Positions 16,961 through 26,235 of a stretch of 64,000 nt of DNA are shown one piece after another. Every line of letters begins with the position of its first letter. Position 1 is the first letter of the stretch. Origin of the DNA: Nocardioides sp. InS609-2 (lineage in GTDB: Bacteria; Actinomycetota; Actinomycetes; Propionibacteriales; Nocardioidaceae); assembly GCF_023208195.1 (NCBI RefSeq), contig NZ_CP060034.1, positions 3,844,001-3,908,000 on the forward strand, in the 5' to 3' direction. The notes below the pieces were generated by a model. It was not told where the DNA came from and searched no databases. It was given only the letters and a program-made list of their open reading frames with translations. Both the position numbers and the translations under genes were made by a program.

Positions 16961-18094
16961 ATGTCGCCATCCGCCAACACCCGCGCCGGTGCTGAGCCGG
17001 TCGCCACGCCTGCCGGTGCCGTCGCGGTGCTCGTGGACGGGGGAGACATGGACTGTGGCAGCGGGCTGCTCCTCCTGATCACTCGGGCGATGCGGCGCCT
17101 GGAGGCCGGTCAGCTGCTCGGCGTGCGCAGTGCCGAGCCCAGCGTGCTCACCGATCTTCCGGTCTGGGCAGACCTTGTCGGTCATGACGTCGATGCCCAG
17201 GTCGGTGAGACCCCGGGCGGTCCCTGGTGGTTCGCCGTCCGGAAGCTGGGGGCCACCTCGCAGGCTGGCGCCCTCGCCGAGATCGAGTCGGGCACGGTCT
17301 TCAGCCGCGGGTCGCGCACTCCGGTGGGGCAGCGACTGTGGGTCTACAGCAACTTCGACTGCAATCTGGCTTGCGACTACTGTTGCGCGGAGTCCTCAAC
17401 GCGGGCGGACGCCCGACGCTTCTCCCCGGATGTGGCTCGCGACGTCTTCGCGGAGTTCCGGGCCATGGGCGGGCGGGAGGTCTTCCTCACGGGTGGCGAG
17501 CCCTTCATGCACCCCGACCTCGGCGACCTGTTGGCCGCAGCCGAGGGGACCGAGCGCACCTTGCTCACGAATGCGATGATCCTCGGCCGGGGTCGCCGCC
17601 GTCAGCTGCTGGAGTCATTGGACCGCTCGGTGACTCTGCAGGTCAGCCTCGACTCGGCCACTGCCGCCCTGCACGATCGGCAGCGCGGGGCGGGGTCGTG
17701 GGAGCGCGCTGTGGCCGGGATCGGGCTGGCCCGTTCGCTCGGCTTCCGGGTCCGGGTAGCCGCAACTCTGTACGAGGAGGACCCGGCCGGTGTGGAGGCG
17801 CTGCACCGTCGGCTGGATGAGGAGGGCATCGATCGCGACGACCGACTTGTCCGGCCGGTGGCCGCGGAGGGCTTCGCCGACGGCGGTGTGCACGTGTCGA
17901 TCGACAACCTGGAGCCGGAACCCACCCTGGCCGTCGACGGCGCCTGGTGGCACCCGGTGGCCGTCACCAACCCGAACATGCGCATCGCGGACGCGCCGTT
18001 GCCGCTGGCAGAGGTTTTCGGTGTGGTGCGGGACACGGTAGCCGTCCAGGACGCTTCGGCCCGTACCGGCAGAGAGGTGTTCCGCTGTGCCTGA
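16961..18094 (+). CDS. TusA-like/radical SAM fusion protein
   Basis: A 377-aa protein. Residues 20-95 resemble a TusA/SirA sulfur-carrier fold with a single Cys32 in GGDMDCGSG. From about residue 125 a radical SAM core follows with CX3CX2C cluster cysteines 134, 138 and 141 (FDCNLACDYCC), a GGE motif (LTGGEPFMHPDL) and VTLQVSLDSAT. A further Cys lies at the very C terminus (FRCA). The combination suggests delivery of S or Se from a persulfide or selenide carrier to a radical reaction. It is the first gene of a run overlapping the DoxX gene. The product is unknown and no precursor peptide is visible nearby. Confidence 0.82.
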   Translation: MSPSANTRAGAEPVATPAGAVAVLVDGGDMDCGSGLLLLITRAMRRLEAGQLLGVRSAEPSVLTDLPVWADLVGHDVDAQVGETPGGPWWFAVRKLGATSQAGALAEIESGTVFSRGSRTPVGQRLWVYSNFDCNLACDYCCAESSTRADARRFSPDVARDVFAEFRAMGGREVFLTGGEPFMHPDLGDLLAAAEGTERTLLTNAMILGRGRRRQLLESLDRSVTLQVSLDSATAALHDRQRGAGSWERAVAGIGLARSLGFRVRVAATLYEEDPAGVEALHRRLDEEGIDRDDRLVRPVAAEGFADGGVHVSIDNLEPEPTLAVDGAWWHPVAVTNPNMRIADAPLPLAEVFGVVRDTVAVQDASARTGREVFRCA

Positions 18095-19034
18095 GACCAC
18101 GACCACGCGCCCGGGCATGATGAGCGCCGTCGGGTGGCTGCTCGCGCCGGCCGCCGACGAGGCACCCCGCGCCCATGCGGTGGGGGCCACGGCGCTGCGG
18201 ATCCTGCTGGGGCTGATGTGGCTCTACAACGTGTCCTGGAAGCGGGCCCCCGACTTCGGTAAGTCTGCGGACAACGGGCTCTATCACTTCACCGCCTACG
18301 CCGTCAGTCACCCGGTGTTCCCGCCGTACTCATGGGTGGTCGAGCACCTCGTGCTGCCGAACTTCACGCCGTTCGGCTGGCTTGTGCTCGTCCTCGAGAC
18401 GGCGCTGGCGGTGCTGCTGCTCACCGGCTCCTGGGTCCGGCTCGCGGCCGCGCTCGGGATCGTGCAATCGGTGGCCATCGGATTGTCGGTGGCCTACGCC
18501 CCGAACGAGTGGCCGTGGTCCTACTGGCTGATGATCGGGGCCCACCTCATTCTCTTGGTCAGCGCCGGGGGCCGGATCCTGGCCACCGACGCGGTCCGCG
18601 CAGGGCGGACCACGGGGCGGGTGCTCGGCCAGGTGTGGGGCGGGTTGACCATGCTCGTCGGCCTCTCCAGTGCGGTGCGGTCGTTCGGTGACCCGCTCGC
18701 GACCCGGGGGCCAGATCTGGGCTCCAGCGACCTCTCGGTGAGTCTGGGCGCGTACAACATGGTCGGCGGTCTTGTGTTGGTGGTCGCCGGTGCGCTGCTG
18801 GTGCTCGCGGCACGGTCCGGTGTACGCCGCCTGGCAGTTGCCGCGGCCGTCCTCTCGGCCCTGGCCGGGCTGTCGTTGCACGCCCAGCTCGGGTTCTCCG
18901 ATCCGTTCCTCGGGGGCACGCCCACTTCGGCGGCCTACCTGTTCTGCCTCGCCGTGGTCGGCGCGTGGCTGGGCCGATCCCGCGCGCATGCGGGCGTCGC
19001 ACCACCGGATCATGTCGACTCCGCCAGCACCTGA
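18087..19034 (+). CDS. DoxX-family integral membrane protein
   Basis: About 315 aa with seven or eight membrane segments. The N-terminal half carries the DoxX-like pattern RILLGLMWLYNVSWKRAPDF and the LVLVLETALAVLLLTG helix. DoxX/DoxD proteins act in membrane redox chemistry of thiosulfate and related compounds in some organisms, but the family is broad. The GTG start overlaps the radical SAM gene by eight bases. An ATG at 18117 is an alternative. The tight overlap implies that it works with the radical SAM enzyme. Confidence 0.75.
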   Translation: MPETTTTRPGMMSAVGWLLAPAADEAPRAHAVGATALRILLGLMWLYNVSWKRAPDFGKSADNGLYHFTAYAVSHPVFPPYSWVVEHLVLPNFTPFGWLVLVLETALAVLLLTGSWVRLAAALGIVQSVAIGLSVAYAPNEWPWSYWLMIGAHLILLVSAGGRILATDAVRAGRTTGRVLGQVWGGLTMLVGLSSAVRSFGDPLATRGPDLGSSDLSVSLGAYNMVGGLVLVVAGALLVLAARSGVRRLAVAAAVLSALAGLSLHAQLGFSDPFLGGTPTSAAYLFCLAVVGAWLGRSRAHAGVAPPDHVDSAST

Positions 19035-19069
19035 CCACACCGCGCCGAGCACCGACGGAGAAAACCACT

Positions 19070-19993
19070 ATGGCCCAGATCCCGCGACGGTCCCTTTTGC
19101 TGGGCTCGGCAGGTCTTTTGTTGCTGACGGCCTGCGGCGGCAAGGACGGGTCGGCCGGGGGCGGCGCGGCCGAGCGCGGCAGCCCGTTGGGGATCTCAGC
19201 GATCCCCGACCAGGATCCCGAGCTGTTGAACCGGCTCTACCCGTCGGTGGCGTCCCGGTTCGCTGAGGCCACCGGGCTGGAGGTCACCTACAGGCCGGTG
19301 ACCGACTACACCGCCGTGGTGCGCGCCTTCGAGGTCGGCGACATCCACCTGGCGTGGATGGGTGGTCTCACCGGGGTGCAGGCCCGGGTCCGGGTCGAGG
19401 GCGCGACGGCGATCGCCCAACGTGACATCGACGCCGACTTCCACAGCCTCTTCATCGCCAACTCGGCCGCCGGGCTGGCGCCGTTCGAGGACGTCACCGG
19501 GTTGGCCGGGCTGGCTGGTCACACCCTGACGTTCGGCAGCGAGACGTCCACCTCGGGCCGGCTGATGCCGCAGTACTTCATGGCCCAGGGTGGGCTCGAC
19601 CAAGAGGACCTGAAGGGCGAGCCCGGATTCTCCGGCTCCCACGACGCCACGATCGAGGCGGTCGCCGCCGGGAGCTTCGAGGTCGGCGCGGTCAACGAGC
19701 AGGTGTGGGCCGCGACCCGGGCTGCGGATGAGGTCGACCTGCGGGACGTGGTCGTCCTGTGGCGCACCCCTGGGTACGCCGACTACCACTGGCTGGCCCG
19801 ACCCGACCTCGATGAGGTGTACGGCGCCGGGACCACGCGGTCGGTGACCGACCTGCTGTTCGGCCTGGACGCGGCCAACCCCGACGACGCCAAGATCCTC
19901 GACCTCTTCGGCGCCGAAGCGTTTGTGGCCACCGAGAACGCCAACTACGACCAGATCGAGGCCATCGCCGCCGAGCAGGGACTACTCGCGTGA
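19070..19993 (+). CDS. PhnD-like ABC binding lipoprotein, 'putative selenate' type
   Basis: A 307-aa lipoprotein. The signal peptide ends at Cys22 (LLTACGG). Diagnostic blocks are ISAIPDQDPE, TDYTAVVRAFEVGDIHLAW, GGLTGVQAR, GSETSTSGRLMPQYF, GFSGSHDATIEAVAAGSFEV and WRTPGYADYHW. From memory these match the PhnD branch labelled 'putative selenate ABC transporter substrate-binding protein' more closely than phosphonate binders. ATG follows GACGGAG at good spacing. It is coupled to its ATPase and permease genes. Phosphite, phosphonate or another oxyanion remain alternatives. Confidence 0.8.
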   Translation: MAQIPRRSLLLGSAGLLLLTACGGKDGSAGGGAAERGSPLGISAIPDQDPELLNRLYPSVASRFAEATGLEVTYRPVTDYTAVVRAFEVGDIHLAWMGGLTGVQARVRVEGATAIAQRDIDADFHSLFIANSAAGLAPFEDVTGLAGLAGHTLTFGSETSTSGRLMPQYFMAQGGLDQEDLKGEPGFSGSHDATIEAVAAGSFEVGAVNEQVWAATRAADEVDLRDVVVLWRTPGYADYHWLARPDLDEVYGAGTTRSVTDLLFGLDAANPDDAKILDLFGAEAFVATENANYDQIEAIAAEQGLLA

Positions 19994-20736
19994 CGGAGCC
20001 GGTGCCCGTGGTGTGGCTCCGCCGGGCCGGGCGCCGGTTCGGCTCGGTCGAGGCGCTGGTCGACATCGACCTCACGGTGACCGCGGGCGAGCGAGTGGCA
20101 CTCCTGGGTGCCAGCGGCGCCGGTAAGAGCACGTTGCTCTCACTTCTGAACGGGTCGCTGACCGCCACCGCCGGCACCGTCGAGGTGCTCGGCGTCGACC
20201 TGAGCGGCCTCCCACCCGCCCGGCTACGGCGCGTGCAGCGCAGGATCGGCACCGTCTCCCAGCGCCTCGACCTGATCGAGCAGGTACGCGTGCTGCACAA
20301 CGTCAACGCGGGTCGACTCGGGCACTGGAGCACCGCCCGGGCCTTGGCCGCGCTCGCCTGGCCCCGCGCCGACGACGTCGCCCTCGACGCGCTGGACCGG
20401 GTCGGACTCTCCTGGGCGGTCCACGAACGCACCGAGCTACTCTCCGGCGGGGAACGTCAACGCGTCGCCATCGCCCGACTGCTGGTGCAGGCCCCCGACC
20501 TCGTGGTGGCCGACGAGCCCGTCTCCAGCCTGGACCCGACGCGGGCCGCGAGGATCTTGGACCTGTTGAGCGCGGCGGGCAGCCGGCCCACGGTCGTGGT
20601 CAGCCTGCACCAGCCCGACCTCGCCCGGCGACACTGCACCCGGGCGATCGGGTTGAAGCACGGCCGGGTGGTCTTCGACCTGCCCTCTGGCGACCTCCAC
20701 GACCGCGTCCTGGACGATCTGTACGCGCTGACGTGA
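19990..20736 (+). CDS. PhnC-like ABC transporter ATP-binding protein
   Basis: A 248-aa ABC ATPase with Walker A GASGAGKST, signature LSGGERQR and Walker B VVADEPVSSLDP. The inserted RLGHWSTARALAAL segment between the Q-loop region and the signature is typical of PhnC-type ATPases. The GTG start overlaps the binding-protein stop and its own stop overlaps the permease start, so the three transporter genes are one translational unit. Confidence 0.9.
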   Translation: MTEPVPVVWLRRAGRRFGSVEALVDIDLTVTAGERVALLGASGAGKSTLLSLLNGSLTATAGTVEVLGVDLSGLPPARLRRVQRRIGTVSQRLDLIEQVRVLHNVNAGRLGHWSTARALAALAWPRADDVALDALDRVGLSWAVHERTELLSGGERQRVAIARLLVQAPDLVVADEPVSSLDPTRAARILDLLSAAGSRPTVVVSLHQPDLARRHCTRAIGLKHGRVVFDLPSGDLHDRVLDDLYALT

Positions 20737-22505
20737 CGGATCTTGGCACCGCCCCGGATCAGGCCGCCACCGGCCAACCCGCTCACCCGAGGGTGAGCCC
20801 GAGAGCAGTGGCGGGCCGGCGGGTCGTCGTGGGGCTGCTGGTCGTGCTGCCGCTCGTCTGGGCCTGGCGGCGAGCCGTCCCGGCGGGCTCCGAGGTCGTC
20901 AACCGCGGCGGCATCCCCCTGGTCGCGGACCTGATGGCCTCCGCGCTGCGTCCCGACCTGTCGGCGGACTTCCTTGCCGTGGTGCTCGACGCCGCGGGGG
21001 TGACGCTGGTCTTCGCCGCCCTGGGCACGGCAGCTGCGCTGGTGGTCGGGCTCCTCGGTGGTCTGGTGCTCAGCGACGTCGCTTGGGGCCAACGCCCCCC
21101 GCGAGTCGTGCGGTGGGTACGCGTGGTGCTGCGCGGCGCCTTGGTGGCCGTCCGATCGATCCACGAGCTGATCTGGGCGCTGCTGTTCGTGAGTGTCCTC
21201 GGCCTCGATCCGCTGGTCGCGGTGCTCGCGATCGCCCTGCCGTTCGGGGCGCAGACGGCGAAGGTGTTCGGCGAGATCCTGGACGGCGTACCCCCCGGCC
21301 CAGTGCGCACCCTGCGCGCCACCGGGTCACGACCCGTGTCGGCGTTGGCCTACACGCTCTTCCCGGCCGCGGCGCCGATCCTCCTGTCGTACTCCTTCTA
21401 CCGATTCGAGTGTGCCATCCGCTCGGCGGTGATCCTCGGCGTCGTCGGGATCGGCGGGCTCGGCCAAGAGCTGGTGGTCAGCCTCCAGTCCCGCAACTGG
21501 GACCAGGTCTGGACCCTGGTGGGCGCGGTGTTGCTGCTCTCGGCCGTGGCCGACCTGTGGAGCACCCGGCTGCGAGGCGATCTGGCGGTGGTGAGCTGCG
21601 CGGACTGGTCCGGCGGCAAGGCGCGCCGCCGTCGACCCACCCTGCCTGTGCCTTCCGGCGCCGGGGACGGTGCAACGCGCCGATCAGCTCGGGCCGAGCG
21701 GTCCTGGTGGGCCCGCGGCACGGCCCTCCTCGCGGCCCCGGCCCTGGCCTGGGCCTGGGTCTCCTCGGACGTTTCCTTTTCGGGGCTGACCTCCCCGCGC
21801 ACCCGGGACCTGACCGGCCGACTTCTCGACGACATGTGGCCCCCCGTGTTGCCGCCGGGCGGCTGGCCGACGCTAACCGGTGCCGTCCTCGACACCCTGG
21901 CCATGGCAGTGCTGGCCATGGCCGTCGCCGTGGTCGTCACGATGCTGGTCGGCCCTTGGGCGACCCGGCCACACCGGGGACCGATGGACGAGCACACCTC
22001 GCTGCTGACCGGCCTCGTCCGGGGTTTCCTGTGGTGGGCGTCCAGAGTCGTGCTGCTGAAGCTGCGCTCGGTCCCACCCACGGTGTGGGCGGTGATCGCC
22101 CTTCTCGTCCTGTTTCCCGGCATCCTGCCCGGAGCCCTGGCCCTCGGCATCTACACAGGGGGCATTCTCGGCCGGCTCGTCGCCGAGGCCTGGGAGAGCA
22201 TAGATACCCGGCCGCGAGACGCCCTGCGGGTCGTCGGCGTGCGCCGCTGGCTGGCCTCGACCGCCGCGACCACGCCACCCTCGGTGCACTATCTGGTCAC
22301 CTACACGCTCTACCGCTTCGAGATCTGCGTCCGAGAGACCGCCATCGTGGGTGTCGTCGGCGCCGCAGGATTGGGCCGGCTGTTCGCGGAGAACCTCGCG
22401 ATCTTCCGCTTCCCCGTCATCACCACCCTGCTCGCAGCCTCGTTCGTCGTCAGCGTCGCCGCCGAGCTCGCGGGCCGGCGACTTCGACGCGCCTTCAGCG
22501 CGTAG
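20733..22505 (+). CDS. Double-length PhnE-like ABC permease
   Basis: A 590-aa protein containing two complete PhnE/MetI-like permease units in tandem, about residues 30-290 and 330-585. Each half ends with the same pattern: LPFGAQTAKVFGEILDG...TLFPAAAPILLSYSFYRFE and VGIGGLGQEL in the first, IYTGGILGRLVAEAWES...YTLYRFEICVRETAIVG and GAAGLGRLF in the second. A short Arg-rich cytoplasmic linker joins them. Most PhnE permeases have one unit and act as dimers, so this is a built-in heterodimer. Confidence 0.88.
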   Translation: MTDLGTAPDQAATGQPAHPRVSPRAVAGRRVVVGLLVVLPLVWAWRRAVPAGSEVVNRGGIPLVADLMASALRPDLSADFLAVVLDAAGVTLVFAALGTAAALVVGLLGGLVLSDVAWGQRPPRVVRWVRVVLRGALVAVRSIHELIWALLFVSVLGLDPLVAVLAIALPFGAQTAKVFGEILDGVPPGPVRTLRATGSRPVSALAYTLFPAAAPILLSYSFYRFECAIRSAVILGVVGIGGLGQELVVSLQSRNWDQVWTLVGAVLLLSAVADLWSTRLRGDLAVVSCADWSGGKARRRRPTLPVPSGAGDGATRRSARAERSWWARGTALLAAPALAWAWVSSDVSFSGLTSPRTRDLTGRLLDDMWPPVLPPGGWPTLTGAVLDTLAMAVLAMAVAVVVTMLVGPWATRPHRGPMDEHTSLLTGLVRGFLWWASRVVLLKLRSVPPTVWAVIALLVLFPGILPGALALGIYTGGILGRLVAEAWESIDTRPRDALRVVGVRRWLASTAATTPPSVHYLVTYTLYRFEICVRETAIVGVVGAAGLGRLFAENLAIFRFPVITTLLAASFVVSVAAELAGRRLRRAFSA

Positions 22506-22732
22506 CGGCCACGAGGAGCGTGAGCGGGCTACCGACGGTGTCGTCTGACTGCGACATGCCATTTCGCGGTTGCGCACAACCTTGTCCAAGGAGACGGGCT
22601 ACGTGAAGGGCGCCCCCCGAGGAGATCGAGCGCTCGCTTCAACGCCGGGGGTGGGCGCAGTCTGGATGGTCCCAGGCGGGCCGTCACCGGTTGATAAGGT
22701 CATCGCGACCGTCGACATGAGACGCTGAGGGC

Positions 22733-23344
22733 GTGCGTCCTCCTGGTCTGGCCTTCGTTGCGATCGTCCTCAGCCTGACCATCTCCGGCTGCGGGACGGC
22801 CACATCGACCTCCCGGGATAGGGCGGCGCCGGCATCGGCCGATCAGACGAGCGGGTCGACGCCCGAGGGCCCATCCGAGTCCGGTGAGGTCGATCCTCAG
22901 GAAGACCGAGAGGGCGAGCAGGATCCGCCCGCCGCGGTTCCCGCGGTGCTGGACTTCTCCTCCCAGACGGTCGACGGGGCTGCTTTCGAGGGCTCCTCCC
23001 TGGCCGGAAGGCCGGCCGTCTTGTGGTTCTGGGCTCCGTGGTGTCCCACCTGCCGCCGTCAGATCGCAGGGGTCAGTGCTGCCGCAGACCAATTCGCCGA
23101 CGAAGTGGCTTTCGTGGGGGTGGGCAGTCTTGACGACAGCGAGGCCATCGACGACTTCGCGGCCGACGTACCGGCGCGGGAGATCGCCCAGCTCGCCGAC
23201 CCTGACGGAGAGGTGTGGCGTCACTTCGGCATCACCGAGCAGAGCACGTACGTGGTGCTCGACGCCGAGGGTCGCACGGTGACCAGCGGCTACCTTGATG
23301 ACGCCGAGTTGCTCGATGTCGTCGGCGACCTGGCCGGCAGCTGA
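22733..23344 (+). CDS. TlpA/ResA-like thioredoxin lipoprotein
   Basis: A 203-aa exported redox protein. The signal peptide ends in a lipobox with Cys20 (TISGCG), followed by an acidic linker of about 50 residues and a thioredoxin fold. The active site is WCPTC (Cys104/Cys107) after VLWFWAP. The cis-Pro region is GITEQSTYVVLD. It probably passes electrons outside the membrane to a cytochrome, thiol or metal/chalcogen substrate. The CcdA-like gene following it would supply reducing power. A weak -10-like TAAGGT lies about 35 bp upstream. Confidence 0.88.
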   Translation: MRPPGLAFVAIVLSLTISGCGTATSTSRDRAAPASADQTSGSTPEGPSESGEVDPQEDREGEQDPPAAVPAVLDFSSQTVDGAAFEGSSLAGRPAVLWFWAPWCPTCRRQIAGVSAAADQFADEVAFVGVGSLDDSEAIDDFAADVPAREIAQLADPDGEVWRHFGITEQSTYVVLDAEGRTVTSGYLDDAELLDVVGDLAGS

Positions 23345-23372
23345 GCCGACCCGCAGAATCGACGAAGTCCAA

Positions 23373-24260
23373 GTGCTCGACTCGCCCCTGCTGGCCGTCG
23401 CCCTCGGTGCCGGGATGCTGGCCGCGGTCAACCCGTGCGGGTTCGCCCTGCTCCCCGCCTACCTCTCGCTCCTGATCCTCGGGGACCAGCCGACCACGCG
23501 ACCTCGTGCCGTGGGGCGGGCGCTCGGCCTGACGGTTTCGATGACAGTCGGATTCGTGGCTGTGTTCGGGATCTTCGGCTTCGTCGTCGCCCCGGTCGCC
23601 TCACAGCTGCAGCAATACCTGCCCTGGTTCACCATCGCCCTCGGGTTCTCCCTGGCCCTGGTCGGGGCACTTCTCGTCCTCGGCAAGACACCGAGGGTCC
23701 CCGTATTCCGGCGGCGTGCCGCTGCCGCACCACGCCCGCTCACCCGGAGCTTCGGGGCGATGGCAGGGTTCGGCGCAGGCTACGCGCTGGCGTCGCTCAC
23801 CTGCACAATCGCTCCGTTCCTGGCAGTGGTGGTGGCGACTTTCCGTACTGATTCGATGGCCACCGGCGCCAGCTTGTTCGTGGCCTATGGGCTCGGCATG
23901 GGGGCGGTGGTCGGCGCGGTCGCGATCGCCGTCGCCTTGGCCTCGGACGGTCTGGTGCGAACGTTGCGCGGCACCGGCCGCTGGCTGCCGCGCGCGAGCG
24001 GCGGCGTGCTCCTCCTCGCCGGGGCCTATGTCGGCTGGTACGGCGCCTGGGAGGTGCGGGTGCTCGGCGGCGGCGCCACCGAGGACCCCGTCATCGACCT
24101 CGCCGCCCGCGTGCAACGCGAACTCGCTGACCTCGTCGCCACGGTCGGTCCCGGAGGATGGGCCCTCCTCGGCCTGGCGCTCACGGCACTCGCGGTCACC
24201 GCCAGTAGACGGCGAACCCGGGACCGCACACCACCCACGCCCCAGGACTCGATGCCATGA
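23373..24260 (+). CDS. CcdA/DsbD-like thiol-disulfide transporter
   Basis: About 295 aa with six or more membrane helices. The CcdA signature cysteine lies in AAVNPCGFALLPAYLSLL, and the second conserved Cys is in ALASLTCTIAPFLAVV. These paired membrane cysteines carry reducing equivalents from cytosolic thioredoxin to an extracellular partner. The partner is encoded immediately upstream (28-bp gap). The GTG at 23373 is chosen because the conserved helix begins right after it. A C-terminal soluble tail ends in an Arg-rich stretch. Confidence 0.85.
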   Translation: MLDSPLLAVALGAGMLAAVNPCGFALLPAYLSLLILGDQPTTRPRAVGRALGLTVSMTVGFVAVFGIFGFVVAPVASQLQQYLPWFTIALGFSLALVGALLVLGKTPRVPVFRRRAAAAPRPLTRSFGAMAGFGAGYALASLTCTIAPFLAVVVATFRTDSMATGASLFVAYGLGMGAVVGAVAIAVALASDGLVRTLRGTGRWLPRASGGVLLLAGAYVGWYGAWEVRVLGGGATEDPVIDLAARVQRELADLVATVGPGGWALLGLALTALAVTASRRRTRDRTPPTPQDSMP

Positions 24261-24543
24261 GTGATCGCTTCGCGGAGCACCATAGGCCTCCTACTGACCA
24301 ACTTCCCAGGACATCACATCGGTCCACGCCGAAGACCCGCGCGACGGCAAGTTGATGCCGTCTGTCGGTCGGGCGCTCTACCACCGTGGGAGTCACCGCG
24401 TGGCGCCTCCTCGCCGGGCCGTCGGCCAATCGGCCTCCGAGGTGGCGACGGGGTCGGCACGCCGCCGCACGTTGGGCAGGGCCCGTGCTCGTGACGAACC
24501 GCGTGGTGGACGGGGCGAGCAAGGCTGGCGGAGGCCGCCGGGT

Positions 24544-26091
24544 TCAGCCGCCGCTCCGGCTGGGATCGAGACCTGTCCGTAGTCTCCACGCGTGGAGAGC
24601 GAGGCTGAGCGCGGTCCTGCTTTCGTGAGCAGTGAGAGCATCGCGGCCCAGGACGGCGTTGATGCGGTCCAGCCTGTTGTACAGGGTCTGTCGTCGAATG
24701 CCCAGCGCTGTCGCGGTTTCGGTCTTGGCGAGGCCGTGCTGGAGATATGTGTCGAGTGTCTGCACGAGTTTGGAGGAGTACGTCGCGTCGTGGTCGAGCA
24801 GGGGGCCGATCTGCTCGCGCAGGAAGTCGGCGAGCTCGGGTTCGTTGCCGAAGCGTGCCAGCAGCCGGTAGATACCCAGGTCGCGTGCATGCAGGGGCTG
24901 TCGTCGGGCACCGAGCCTGCGGGCGATCGAAGCCACCTCGCGGGACTGGGTGAGGGTGGCGGTCAGTCCGTCTACGTCGCCGACCGGTGATCCGGCGGCC
25001 ACGGTGACGATCGCGTGGCCGGTCGTCTGCTCGATGGTCTCCGACAAGGAGGAGCACATCTTGCCGAGCGCTTCGCGGAGCCGTTGCTCGCTGCCCCGGG
25101 GGACCCGGGCGACGATGACGACATCGTCGTCGAGGTGACCCACCAGACAGGCTCCGAACGTCTCGCGCGAAGCGCGATGCGCGGCCGCCGAGAGGACCGG
25201 CGGCGAGATGCGTCGGTCACTGGCGACACACAGGGCGACGATGGGCCGCCCCTTCTCGGCGGGAAAGCCGGCGATCTCAAGTCTCGAACGCAGCTCCTCC
25301 ACTGAGGGCAGGCGGCTGTCCGCGATGTCCCGGAGGAGGTTGTTGGCGACTGCTGCGGTCTCCAGGGTCGTGCCGGTGCGGAGCAGCTCGAGGCTCACGA
25401 CCTTGACGGCCCGGTCGAGGATCGCCGTGTGCGTCTGGCTCGTGCTGCCCGCGATCACCAGGGATCCCCAGGCGGTGCCTCCGAGGTCGACCGTACGGCT
25501 GTTGGCAGCGGTAGGGGAGTCCTGTGTCGCCCCGGGATCGCTGGCTGCCACGACGCGGCCGTCGCGGGCCAGGAGGACGCACCGCGCGTTGGCGAGGTGG
25601 GCGACCCGCTTGACCAGTGCGTTCAGGCCGTCGCCGGCGAGTACGACGTCCAGTAGTTCGCGCCACACCCTGTCCGATACGCGCAAGGTTGCGCGGTCCC
25701 GGTGCATGACCAGCTCGTGGAACCCCTCGACCACGCTTTCGAACGGGACCACCCCGCGGAAAGCGAGCAGGGGGAGGTTACGTCGCTTCGCGGCGCGGGT
25801 CACCGCGGCGGGCACCTCGGCGAACGTGCGCCCGAGCTCCAGGGCCAGCGCCGCGAGCCCCGCGTCGGCGAGGGCATCGATGTAGCCCTCGAGGTCAGAG
25901 GGAGAGCTGCCTTTGAGCCCGAGGCCCGTCGTCAGGAGCAGCTCTTGGCCGCGGAGCAGGGGACCCATTTCGAAGACCTCGGAGGAGTGCACCCACCGGA
26001 TCAGGCAGTCCTCGGGCGTGCCGTGCAGCACGAGCGGTGCCCCTGCGGCGACTGCCGGGAGGGTGAGGATCTCGGCGAGGGGGATGAGCAT
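24544..26091 (-). CDS. PucR-family transcriptional regulator
   Basis: A 515-aa regulator. The N-terminal PucR sensor domain (about residues 1-120) begins MLIPLAEILTLPAVAAGAPLV. A CdaR GGDEF-like middle region follows. The C-terminal helix-turn-helix reads LVQTLDTYLQHGLAKTETAT then LGIRRQTLYNRLDRINAVLG. It is divergent from the cytosine deaminase/permease genes with a 144-bp shared promoter region. PucR relatives activate purine and nitrogen-compound catabolism genes, so it very likely controls the adjacent pair. Confidence 0.92.
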   Translation of the reverse strand: MLIPLAEILTLPAVAAGAPLVLHGTPEDCLIRWVHSSEVFEMGPLLRGQELLLTTGLGLKGSSPSDLEGYIDALADAGLAALALELGRTFAEVPAAVTRAAKRRNLPLLAFRGVVPFESVVEGFHELVMHRDRATLRVSDRVWRELLDVVLAGDGLNALVKRVAHLANARCVLLARDGRVVAASDPGATQDSPTAANSRTVDLGGTAWGSLVIAGSTSQTHTAILDRAVKVVSLELLRTGTTLETAAVANNLLRDIADSRLPSVEELRSRLEIAGFPAEKGRPIVALCVASDRRISPPVLSAAAHRASRETFGACLVGHLDDDVVIVARVPRGSEQRLREALGKMCSSLSETIEQTTGHAIVTVAAGSPVGDVDGLTATLTQSREVASIARRLGARRQPLHARDLGIYRLLARFGNEPELADFLREQIGPLLDHDATYSSKLVQTLDTYLQHGLAKTETATALGIRRQTLYNRLDRINAVLGRDALTAHESRTALSLALHAWRLRTGLDPSRSGG

Positions 26092-26235
26092 GCCAAGACG
26101 CTCGATCTACCTGGACGAGTTGTCAAGGCTCGTGCGGAAATATTCGACGTACTGTCCCTGCCGGCGGTCGGATGTGACGGCGAACACTCGGTGCTATCCC
26201 ACAACGAGGGTGGGCACCCGAACAGGAGGTTTCCC

